From: Candidatus Bipolaricaulota bacterium
Lineage (GTDB): Bacteria > Bipolaricaulota > Bipolaricaulia > UBA7950 > UBA9294
Direction: 5' to 3'
NCBI GenBank assembly: GCA_026390345.1
Contig: JAPLGD010000063.1
Location: 1-58,469 of the forward strand
DNA: 58,469 nucleotides
Shown here: positions 34,319 through 44,692 of the stretch, in pieces
Layout of the letters: every line of letters starts with the position of its first letter
Position numbering within the stretch: the stretch's first letter is position 1
Program-made: the position numbers and the translations under genes
Notes under the pieces: generated by a model
What the model saw: only the letters and a program-made list of their open reading frames with translations
Told to the model about the DNA's origin: nothing
Databases searched by the model: none

Positions 34319-34635
34319 TCGTCGCAACTCGACTCACGCTCCCGCTCTCTTCTGACGACGCCGCCGAGGTCGATCCCTTTTCCCCGCATGAGGTCGCGGA
34401 GGTTGATCATGTATCCCCGCGCCATGTCCATCGCGTCTTCGCGCGGGATCCCGGCGTCGACGAGCTTCTTGTAGAAGGTCGCCACCGCGCCCGCCATTCC
34501 TTCGGCCGCCTCGGTCGAGTAGAGGACATCGCGCAGCCCGCGCAGCAGGCCCGGCACCTTCTCCGCCACGACGCCGAGAACCTCCCTCAGATCGTCGACG
34601 TCCCTCACTAGATCGTCCGAACCGTCTCTGCTCAT
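34315..34635 (-). CDS. Small helical protein, third gene of the ECF operon
   Basis: A 106-residue, probably all-helical protein of unknown function. It begins with ATG overlapping the anti-sigma stop (ATGA). Residues about 15-50 (VDDLREVLGVVAEKVPGLLRGL) could form amphipathic helices. Residues about 68-95 contain the FYKKLVDAGIPREDAMDMAR motif shared with the next gene. The C-terminus is very charged. The strict coupling suggests a product made in step with the sigma/anti-sigma pair, perhaps a sensor or target of the regulon (inference). Confidence 0.7.
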   Translation of the reverse strand: MSRDGSDDLVRDVDDLREVLGVVAEKVPGLLRGLRDVLYSTEAAEGMAGAVATFYKKLVDAGIPREDAMDMARGYMINLRDLMRGKGIDLGGVVRRERERESSCDE

Positions 34636-35009
34636 CGCGATCCTCCTTTTCGCCTTTCAAACAACTTGATGTTCCGACCCAAGACCTGCAGGTCGCCGCG
34701 CATTGGAATCCATCCACGCACGATCGACGCGCCGAGGCGGAACCCGAGCAGGAAGGAGCCGACGTCGAGTTGCGCGATTCGCCGTCCCCCCGCGCGCTCG
34801 TGCACTCGATTCCAAACCCCCTCCGAGAGCCGGGGCAACCCGTCGAGCGCCTGGCGGACCTCCGTACGAAGCCGCACCGCCTCCGCCACTTCAAGGACGC
34901 ACGCCTCGCACGCCGCGACGTGGCTCGCCACGTCGCGAGCTTCCTCCGCATCCAGCGTCCCCTCGACGTACCACGGGATCAGCTCGCGCACCTCGTCGCA
35001 CGGTTTCAT
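34632..35009 (-). CDS. Zinc-finger anti-sigma factor
   Basis: A 125-residue protein starting MKPCDEVRELIPWYVEGTLDAEE and HVAACEACVLE, a ZAS/zf-HC2 domain with Cys4, His30, Cys34 and Cys37 as likely zinc ligands. Such proteins hold ECF sigma factors inactive and release them on redox or envelope signals. No long transmembrane helix is seen in the C-terminal half (SFLLGFRLGASIVRGW is only moderately hydrophobic), so it may be soluble or peripherally bound. Its ATG overlaps the sigma stop as ATGA, the usual sigma-anti-sigma pairing. Confidence 0.85.
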   Translation of the reverse strand: MKPCDEVRELIPWYVEGTLDAEEARDVASHVAACEACVLEVAEAVRLRTEVRQALDGLPRLSEGVWNRVHERAGGRRIAQLDVGSFLLGFRLGASIVRGWIPMRGDLQVLGRNIKLFERRKGGSR

Positions 35010-35548
35010 GTCAGCGCCTCCGCAAGTTTCCTCTTCGCGTGGTACATCCTGGACTTGACCGTCCCTTCGGGAATCTCCAGCGCCGCCGCGATCTCCTTGT
35101 ACGACAGTCCCTCGTAGAATGTGAGGAAGACCACCTCACGCTGGTCATCAGGAAGGCCTGACAACGCAGAGACAACGTGCTCCCTCCGCTCCACGGACGG
35201 CGCCGGGTCGGGAATTGTCAAGACGACGTCCGGAACGCGCTCCCCCCGAATCTCCCGCCGCAAGAGGTCCATCGCGCGGTGGCGAGCGATCCCGAAGATC
35301 CAGGTCGACACCTTGGAACGGCCGCCGAACCGGCCGGCTCCATTCCAAACCGCCACCATCGTCTCCTGAACGACCTCTTCGGCGAGATGCCGGTTGTGAA
35401 GAAGCGTGTAGGCGTACCGCAGGATCCGCTCGGCAAACCGGTCGTAGAGAGCGCGAAGGCAGTCCTCGTCTCCTCGAGCCACGCGCTCGAGAAAGCGCCG
35501 ATCGTCAAGCTCCTCTGCCCCTGCGCCGTCGTCGTTCCAGGCCGCCAC
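35006..35548 (-). CDS. ECF-type RNA polymerase sigma factor
   Basis: A 180-residue ECF sigma factor. Region 2 contains LRALYDRFAERILRYAYTLL, EEVVQETMVAVWNGAGRF and WIFGIARHRAMDLLRRE. Region 4 has LPDDQREVVFLTFYEGLSYK and EIAAALEIPEGTVKSRMYHA. The GTG at 35548 (GGAG four bases upstream) is preferred to the tracked TTG at 35599, because the predicted promoter would start transcription at about 35600. It is the first of four genes with 4-nt overlaps. It should direct polymerase to its own promoter and an unknown regulon. Confidence 0.87.
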   Translation of the reverse strand: MAAWNDDGAGAEELDDRRFLERVARGDEDCLRALYDRFAERILRYAYTLLHNRHLAEEVVQETMVAVWNGAGRFGGRSKVSTWIFGIARHRAMDLLRREIRGERVPDVVLTIPDPAPSVERREHVVSALSGLPDDQREVVFLTFYEGLSYKEIAAALEIPEGTVKSRMYHAKRKLAEALT

Positions 35549-35606
35549 GTTCTCCGCTGCCCCCTGTTGCTGAACCCGTTCGGGACTTCCGTCCCTCAAC
35601 TCGTCT

Positions 35607-35631
35607 GTCGGAGAATCGGGGCGAACGGTTC
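35607..35631 (-). promoter_or_regulatory. Putative autoregulatory ECF promoter
   Basis: On the minus strand GAACC (35631-35627), 16 bp, then CGAC (35610-35607). This resembles the common ECF pattern GGAACC-N15/16-CGTC, placed directly ahead of the ECF gene. It suggests autoregulation. Confidence 0.5.
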
Positions 35632-35707
35632 AACGCGCAACTCCTCGCCCGCAGGGGTGGAATCCCGTCTGCCAAGACCCCGGGCGGCCCTCGGGCGCGC
35701 AACCGGC

Positions 35708-36298
35708 CTACGGCTCAAGCCGCTCGACCGCTCCAGTCGCGACGTCGTAGTACGCGCCGACGATCGCCAACCGTCCGGTTTCGGCTCGCCTACGCAGAGC
35801 GAGAGACCGAGCGGGAAGCTCGGCGGCGAGCCGCCGCGCGTGCTCCCTCGCCGCGTTCGCCGCTCGGTCCCCTCGCAGTGCGGCCGTCGCCTCGATGGCG
35901 GGCCGGAGTGCGACAAGGATCCCGTTGAGGTGGGGGGATCCGGACTCGCCGCGGAGGGCTGCGCCGATCGCGCCGCAGCGGCTGTGCCCGAGCACGACGA
36001 TGACCGGGACTTCCAGGTGCTCGGCCGCGTACTCCAGGCTTCCCAGCGCATCCCCGCCGATGACGTTTCCGGCGACGCGCACAACAAACAGGTCGCCCAG
36101 ACCCTGGTCGAAGAGGAGTTCGGGAGGCACGCGCGAGTCTGAACATGCCACGACGGCGGCACAAGGCGTCTGGCCGTCCGCGACCGACGCGCGCCGCGCT
36201 CCGTCGCGCCGCGGCCCGACGGCCTCGTCGCGCTGGAACCGGCGGTTTCCCTCCCACAGCTCGCTCATCACCTGCTCCGCCGTTCGCTTGGCCGTCAC
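35708..36298 (-). CDS. Beta-class carbonic anhydrase
   Basis: A 196-residue beta-carbonic anhydrase. The zinc and catalytic residues are in place: VVACSDSRVPPE (Cys52, Asp54, Arg56) and VLGHSRCGA (His105, Cys108). It interconverts CO2 and bicarbonate in the cytoplasm. The GTG at 36298 gives the usual 15 residues before EGNRRF and has GGGAGAA upstream; a GTG at 36319 is the alternative. It follows the TlpA-like gene by 14-34 nt, probably as one transcript. Confidence 0.88.
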   Translation of the reverse strand: MTAKRTAEQVMSELWEGNRRFQRDEAVGPRRDGARRASVADGQTPCAAVVACSDSRVPPELLFDQGLGDLFVVRVAGNVIGGDALGSLEYAAEHLEVPVIVVLGHSRCGAIGAALRGESGSPHLNGILVALRPAIEATAALRGDRAANAAREHARRLAAELPARSLALRRRAETGRLAIVGAYYDVATGAVERLEP

Positions 36299-36332
36299 GC
36301 GTTCTCCCGCACGTTCCACCGCGCGCGCGCTC

Positions 36333-36827
36333 CTACAGCCACGGCGCCAGATCCTCCTCGCCCAACCGCTCTGGGTGTCCTGAGTAGCGCATCTGCCCTT
36401 CGCGATCGATCAGGACCGTGTGCGGGATGCCGCCGACCTTGTAGGCGTTTTTCACGGCGCGGGCCGCGTCCAGCGACCCATAGAGCACGAACTCCGCCGC
36501 GAATCCGTGCTCCTCCATGTACGTTCGAGCCGCTTCGGGATTCCGATCCAGATCCACGACGAGGAGAACCAGCCCCTCGTCGGCGTGACGTGCCGCCAGC
36601 GCCTGCACGTCGGGGAACGTCGACCGACACGGTCCGCACCAGCTGGCCCAGAAGTCGACGAGGATCACCTTGCCCCGCAGCTCAACGAGCGTGACCGTTC
36701 TGCCGTCAAGGTTCTCGAGCGAGAACTCCGGGGCGGGACCGAGCGGTCCACGGCTTCCTGGAAACCACGAGACGAAGCTCCAAACGACAAGCAACGCCAA
36801 GCCAATCGCGATCCAGTACGTCTTCAT
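36333..36827 (-). CDS. TlpA/ResA-type membrane-anchored thioredoxin
   Basis: A 164-residue thiol-disulfide oxidoreductase. One N-terminal helix (residues about 4-21) anchors it, followed by the TlpA fold: APEFSLENLDGRTVTLVELRGK, ILVDFWASWCGPCR (active-site Cys64 and Cys67) and VGGIPHTVLIDREG with the cis-Pro. It faces the periplasm and typically reduces apocytochromes or other disulfides. The TPEVQALAARH-like insert and length are normal. It precedes the carbonic anhydrase gene. Confidence 0.88.
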   Translation of the reverse strand: MKTYWIAIGLALLVVWSFVSWFPGSRGPLGPAPEFSLENLDGRTVTLVELRGKVILVDFWASWCGPCRSTFPDVQALAARHADEGLVLLVVDLDRNPEAARTYMEEHGFAAEFVLYGSLDAARAVKNAYKVGGIPHTVLIDREGQMRYSGHPERLGEEDLAPWL

Positions 36828-36893
36828 GGGTTTGTCACGAACGACCGCCGGAACAACCCCGGCCGACGACGTCCTCGCGCGAGGGAGAGGAGA

Positions 36894-37100
36894 CTACGGA
36901 CTGCGCCGCGATTCCTGCTCCGTCCGGGACGCCGCGCGGGCGATGCACCCCGCGGTCTGCCGAACCGGCAGCTGTTCTGCAACGTAGGCCTGCACGGCTC
37001 GGTTCAGCTCCTCGACCAGCGACCGATCGTTTGCCGCCGCGATCAGCGCCAGGGTCTCCAACATCGACGCGTCAATGACCTCTTCATGTCCCGACCGCAT
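36894..37100 (-). CDS. Small ribbon-helix-helix-like protein
   Basis: A 68-residue protein beginning MRSGHEEVIDASMLETLALI, with AANDRSLVEELNRAVQAYVAEQ. A short strand followed by two helices fits an Arc/MetJ-type fold, as in antitoxins and small repressors, but the similarity is weak. The ATG at 37100 has a strong GAGGAGG six bases upstream. A promoter-like pair lies at 37130-37159. No toxin partner is beside it. The cytochrome-like or structural alternatives have no support. Confidence 0.55.
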   Translation of the reverse strand: MRSGHEEVIDASMLETLALIAAANDRSLVEELNRAVQAYVAEQLPVRQTAGCIARAASRTEQESRRSP

Positions 37101-37129
37101 CCCGACCCTCCTCGTAGAATAACCCATCA

Positions 37130-37159
37130 CTGATAGCCGACGGCCGTCACTCCCGTCAA
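37130..37159 (-). promoter_or_regulatory. Sigma-70-like promoter for the small RHH-like gene
   Basis: On the minus strand TTGACG (37159-37154), 18 bp, TATCAG (37135-37130), about 30 bases before the ATG. The remainder of the 325-base gap 37101-37425 shows only a TATACT box at 37390-37395 ahead of the plus-strand gene. Confidence 0.45.
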
Positions 37160-37425
37160 GTAAGAGTCCGTCCGACGCGCCGGTCGACTCGCCGGGCGGC
37201 TAACCCGCAAACTCCTGTCGGTTCAACACCACATCGCGCGGACCGTCAACCTCCGAAAGCCGTTCTCTACGGGGCTCCGACACCGCACTGGACGTTCGTC
37301 ACCCAGACGGGGTTCCCGGTCTGCGGAATGCCGTGTGACCCATAGAACGCTGGGGCGACTGGCCAAGCGCGGCCTTGCCTTCCCCTCGGTATACTGAGCC
37401 CAACAAACACGAAGGGCGGAACCTC

Positions 37426-38589
37426 ATGTCGAATCCTACGGTCTCGGTAGCACGGTCCGTCAGCGAACGCGCCAGTGACCTCGTCGCCTTCGAGGCGACT
37501 GAGACGATCCAGGCAGGCCCGATCGAAACGACCGCCCGCATCCGGTTCCGGAAGCCGGACCACGTCGTCGTCGAGTACTCGGCCTACAAGAACCCCATTG
37601 CGGAGGCCGACGAGCTGCTCGGCGGAGACATCGAGTTCGCCTCCGACGATCTCCTAGCCATGACGCTCACCTACGACGGCGCTCACACATGGCACTCGAG
37701 CGCACGTTCCGGCTTTCCGTTGAAGAGAATCGGGCGCACGCTGTACGAGCCCTTGCCGGGGTACGACGCCCTCGCCGAGCTCGGCTTTCTCGCCGACCTC
37801 ACGCACGATTTCCTGATCCGGGACGAAGGGTCCACGAACGAGCTTGGACGTCCCGCTTTGGCGCTCGGACTCAAGCCCAAGCGGGCAAGGGAGAGCCTCC
37901 TCCTCAAGTCGGTGTCGTACCCCTTCGAGCGTGCGATCCTCGACGTGGATGCCGAGTCTCTGTTCCCGGTTCGCATCCGCTTTCGGCCGCCCGCTCGATC
38001 CACGCTCGCCTCGATCCTCGAACCCGGCGCGTGGGTCACCATCCGCTATACGAACCCCCGCCTCGGGGAACCGGGCGCCGACGCCTTCGCGCTCGCGACG
38101 CCGGGCGATGCCCGTCTGCTCGAGGAAGCCTTCGTTCGGACGGCGGACTTGCCGAACCTCCTCCCCATTCCCCTTCGGCTCGACGCACTGACCGCCGCCG
38201 GGTTCGAGATTCTCGAACCGTGCTCAGCGGCCGTCGATCGATCGCACGAGCGCGGCTACGCGGCGGTCGGGCTCGGGCGGCGCAGCACCGAGGAAGCGCC
38301 GGACGGTGCGTTCCTCACTCTACGCGTTGGCAACTACCTGTCGCGTCACATGGCTCGCCGTCGGGCACTCATCTCGGAACGGGGGGAGGAGCTGTCGCTT
38401 GGCGAACGCAACGCCCGCTTCCTCGACCGCCGCGTCCTGTTCGAGAAGGACGGTGCACCGCCGTCGTCGCTGGCCTTCTTGCTCGAGGTTTCGTGGGAGC
38501 AGGACGGCGTCTTCGCGATCCTCACCGGCGACGGGCTTTCGGGACCTGAGCTGATCGAGCTGGCTTCTCGGCTCGCCGCTCCCCGCTAG
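37426..38589 (+). CDS. Cytoplasmic LolA/RseB-like protein of unknown function
   Basis: A 387-residue protein. The first 230 residues resemble the LolA/RseB-type sheet that wraps lipid or peptide: ETIQAGPIETTARIRFRKPD, VVVEYSAYKNP, MTLTYDGAHTWH and FPVRIRFRP. The last third is separate (LPNLLPIPLRLDALTAAGFE ... LELASRLAAPR) and recalls DUF4367-like domains that occur behind anti-sigma proteins. No signal peptide is seen, which is odd for a LolA-like protein. The ATG at 37426 follows AGGGCGGA. Its end overlaps the convergent GAF gene by 4 nt. Function unknown. Confidence 0.65.
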   Translation: MSNPTVSVARSVSERASDLVAFEATETIQAGPIETTARIRFRKPDHVVVEYSAYKNPIAEADELLGGDIEFASDDLLAMTLTYDGAHTWHSSARSGFPLKRIGRTLYEPLPGYDALAELGFLADLTHDFLIRDEGSTNELGRPALALGLKPKRARESLLLKSVSYPFERAILDVDAESLFPVRIRFRPPARSTLASILEPGAWVTIRYTNPRLGEPGADAFALATPGDARLLEEAFVRTADLPNLLPIPLRLDALTAAGFEILEPCSAAVDRSHERGYAAVGLGRRSTEEAPDGAFLTLRVGNYLSRHMARRRALISERGEELSLGERNARFLDRRVLFEKDGAPPSSLAFLLEVSWEQDGVFAILTGDGLSGPELIELASRLAAPR

Positions 38590-39275
38590 CCCGCGCCAAC
38601 CTCATCGCGGGCCACCCTGCCTCGCAGGCTGATGGCCATCCGCTCGATGTCGTCCATCAGTCGCGCGATCCGCTTCGCTTGCCGGTCCGAGGTCGCCGCC
38701 AAGTCCTGCTGGTTGCAGAGGAGCGTGACGCACAGCGAGACCAGCTCCGCACCCGCGACATCCTCCTGGGCAATCGGGCGAGTATCGGGGTATGTACAGA
38801 CGAGCGCGCCGATCCGCTCCGCACCCACCCGAAGCGGGACGGAAACCGCGCTCGCAAGCACCCTGGGGTCGCGGGCCGCGCGGACTCTTCCCTCCGACTG
38901 AAGGGCGAAGACCGGGGCATCCGCAAGCGCGAACGCCCACTCACACCGGCCCTCCGAGAGGAGGCGCTCAAGCTCCACACCCTCCCACGAGCCGAAGACG
39001 CCGAGCGGACGTCCAGCATCGATGAGCGGGTCCCAACGAACGACGGCGGTGCCGGCGCTGCCGAGGAGCAAGGCAATCCGCCGACAGAGAGTGTCCCATC
39101 CTTCGACTTCGTGAACCGCCCCGGCGAACGCGCGGATCTGCTCCACCGATCCCGTCCACGTCCCCGCTGCAGCCGGCAACTCGCCGCGGCCCAACCCAGG
39201 GCTACGCGCCCTGGCTGGGGCCAGCCGTGCGAGGAGCCGCGTCCAAGGGCGCTCTTTCCGTTTCATCCTCCGCAC
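38586..39275 (-). CDS. GAF-domain protein
   Basis: A 229-residue protein. After a basic N-terminal 35 residues comes one GAF-like sensory domain: LCRRIALLLGSAGTAVVRW, LASAVSVPLRVGAERIGALV and DVAGAELVSLCVTLLCNQQ. The C-terminus is a coiled-coil-like helix (DRQAKRIARLMDDIERMAI). No output domain is present, so it may bind a small ligand and act through partner contacts. The start is uncertain: GTG at 39275 (GGGAG upstream) or ATG at 39266. Confidence 0.7.
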   Translation of the reverse strand: MRRMKRKERPWTRLLARLAPARARSPGLGRGELPAAAGTWTGSVEQIRAFAGAVHEVEGWDTLCRRIALLLGSAGTAVVRWDPLIDAGRPLGVFGSWEGVELERLLSEGRCEWAFALADAPVFALQSEGRVRAARDPRVLASAVSVPLRVGAERIGALVCTYPDTRPIAQEDVAGAELVSLCVTLLCNQQDLAATSDRQAKRIARLMDDIERMAISLRGRVARDEVGAG

Positions 39276-39334
39276 AGACTCCCTCAGCCGGCACCGTCAG
39301 GTGACTGCGTAATCATGGATTCATCGGAGTATAA

Positions 39335-42507
<3,173 letters not shown>

Positions 42508-42518
<11 letters not shown>

Positions 42519-43389
42519 GCAGGCCTTTGTACATCTCGAGCGCCCGTTCTCCCCAGCGCTCGCTGACCCGGTTCATCCCTTCCTGAACCAGCTGTCTCGC
42601 CCGCTCGCGGCTCACTTTCATGATCCGTCCAACGTCGGCGAAGTTGTACGGGCACCCGTCCTCGATGCCGTAGTGGAGGCGAATCGCAAAGGCCTGCCGT
42701 GCCGGCAATCCGGCCAGCACTCCCTCGAGCTCGTCGCGGAACAGGAGCCGGAGGGCTTCTTGTTCGAGCGAGAGCCCGGTCTCGTCGGCGATGCGCTCCT
42801 CCAGCGGCTCTTCGCCGTCGCCCGAGGCAACGACCCGATCGAGGGAGACGATCTCGTTGACCTGCGCCTCGACCTGCCGCAGGCGGTCCACGGACATACC
42901 GAGCACCTCGTTGACCTCGGTCTCGTTGATCACATCCTGCTCCGCCATCGATCGGATCTGCGCCATCCGGCGGACCGCGCGGAATAGGTAGTCGGGGATC
43001 CGGATCATGCGTGTGTACCCGCCGATCGCGGCGAGCATCGCGCGGCGAATCCACCACGCGGCGTACGTGCTCAACCGATAGCCGCGCTCGGGATCGAACC
43101 GATCGACCGCCTCGATCAGACCGATGTTCCCCTCCTGGATGAGGTCGATGAGCGGCATCCCCGTTTCGGCGTACTCCTGGGCGATCTTCGCGACCAACCG
43201 CAGGTTGGAGACGATCAGCCGGTCCCGCGTACCGTCGACGCCCGCCGCCATGTCCCGCGCTACCTTCTGCTCCTCTTCGCGGGAAAGGACGGGGAACCGC
43301 GCGATGTCGCGGAAGTAGAGCGTCAGCACCGACGGGCCGGACGATTCCCGCTCCGCCCCAACCTCAAGGTCTTCCCGTTCTTCGGCCAT
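42508..43389 (-). CDS. Group 2/primary-like sigma-70 factor
   Basis: A 293-residue sigma factor without a long region 1.1. Region 1.2 begins DLEVGA...LTLYFRDIARFPVLSREEE. Region 2 has NLRLVAKIAQEYAETGMPLI, DLIQEGNIGLIEAVDRFDP and YRLSTYAAWWIRRAM. Region 4.2 reads FADVGRIMKVSRERARQLVQ. Region 2.4 looks able to read a TATAAT-like box. It could be the housekeeping factor or a stress paralogue; I cannot decide. The ATG at 43389 has GGAG six bases upstream. It is last in the lhr-pus10-sigma operon, 16 nt after pus10. Confidence 0.88.
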
Positions 43390-43405
43390 ACCCTTCTCCG
43401 GCACT

Positions 43406-44692
43406 CTACGCCACGCCGGCGTCTTCGTCCATGGAAGCGTCCTCCCCGTCAGGGAATTCGCTCGATGTAATGCGCATTACGTCCAGCTCGGCCACGACCG
43501 CCGAAACCCCCAGAACTTCTGCCAAGCTCGGGTGAGTCCGCCCCTCGTCTCCCGAGACAAGCTCTTTCACGTAGAGGCCGCCGTCGGTCAAGAGCTCGAT
43601 CTCCGCCTCACTCGGTCCCGTCACGTGACCGCGAATCTCGTGCAGCCGACGCTCGCGAACGAGGTCGGCGCGCCGGTGCGCCACGCGCCGAGGCGTGCGC
43701 TGCTTGATATTCCCAACGAGACTCTCGAGCGCCCGCTCAAGCACGGACTCCTCGATCGGCCCACCAAACGCCACGCGGGCGACGTAGCGCTTCGTGGCGC
43801 GCGTCTCCTTCACCTGCGCCACGGCCTCCCGGTTCGTCCAACGAAGCTCTGAGATCTCCACACGTCCAGCCGCCTCACGAGCGAGGACGCCTCCGATCGC
43901 GCCCAGCTCGAGCGATCGGACTTGCGGGGCCACGATCTCCAATACAAACGGACGTCCGGTCCCGAGCATCCGCGCGTCGATGTCTTCCCGCCCCGCCCCG
44001 TGCAGGTGGGCACCCTTCGCCCGCGCCGCCTCCACGAACGGGCGAGCCACGATCTCCTCCACCGACTCCGCATACTGCTTGCCCGTCCCTCCGCAACCTT
44101 CGCACCCGCGGCCGCCGCAGCGGCGGCACGGCCAGTGCGTCTGCGGGATTCCGCGGACGAGCTTCCGGTATCGGCCGTAGAGGAAGAGCGAAGCGACCCT
44201 CAGCGCCACCGTTCGCCTTCCGAGGTCGACCGTGAACACGACGTGAGGGTCGCGGAAGTCGACCGTCCCGCGGCCCACGAGCGCCTCGAACGCCTTCCCG
44301 ACGGAGCGGTTGAACGCGTGCTTCAGCGGCTCCGCGGCACCCGTTGGAAACCGTTCCTGGAAGTACGCCTCAACCTCAATCAACCTCGGCGTCGGCCGCA
44401 TGCCGAACAGGTAGGTGTCGAACTCAGTCTCCGGCACGCGTTCGGCCGCGCGCCTCGCCCATTCGCCGACCTCGTCGAACAGGCCGCCGCACACCCAGCA
44501 CGCGCCACGATCGGCATCGTCTCCCGTCGGAGCAAGAAGCGACCGCAGGGCTCGTCCTCGATCCGCGTTCGACAACCCCCGGCCGAGTTGGCCGAAGGCC
44601 CCGCCTAGGCATGCGTCGCAGATCGGGCCGGTGGCAACGATCTCCCGAGCCAAGGGGAGCACGCTCTGCGCGTCGAAACGCTCGTCGGTCAT
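43406..44692 (-). CDS. pus10: tRNA pseudouridine synthase Pus10, archaeal type
   Basis: A 428-residue Pus10. The N-terminal zinc domain has CDAC and CWVC (Cys25, 28, 65, 68). Then comes RGIPQTHWPCRRC-GRGC-GC-GTGK, a second Cys cluster as in archaeal Pus10, and SVEEIVARPF. The catalytic stretch is GAGREDIDARMLGTGRPFVL, with the active Asp in the RED-x-D segment, followed by KQRTPRRVAHRRADL and YVKELVSGDEGRTHPSLAEV. Pus10 makes pseudouridine 54 and/or 55 in tRNA of archaea and eukaryotes; bacteria normally use TruB for 55. The ATG at 44692 overlaps the lhr stop as ATGA. The tracked 754-residue ORF is an upstream overextension. Confidence 0.93.
   Translation of the reverse strand: MTDERFDAQSVLPLAREIVATGPICDACLGGAFGQLGRGLSNADRGRALRSLLAPTGDDADRGACWVCGGLFDEVGEWARRAAERVPETEFDTYLFGMRPTPRLIEVEAYFQERFPTGAAEPLKHAFNRSVGKAFEALVGRGTVDFRDPHVVFTVDLGRRTVALRVASLFLYGRYRKLVRGIPQTHWPCRRCGGRGCEGCGGTGKQYAESVEEIVARPFVEAARAKGAHLHGAGREDIDARMLGTGRPFVLEIVAPQVRSLELGAIGGVLAREAAGRVEISELRWTNREAVAQVKETRATKRYVARVAFGGPIEESVLERALESLVGNIKQRTPRRVAHRRADLVRERRLHEIRGHVTGPSEAEIELLTDGGLYVKELVSGDEGRTHPSLAEVLGVSAVVAELDVMRITSSEFPDGEDASMDEDAGVA

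Noticed and set aside
37267-37563. 98-residue minus-strand ORF upstream of the LolA-like gene
   Set aside because: Half is antisense to the LolA-like gene and the rest has no motif or ribosome-binding site I could defend.
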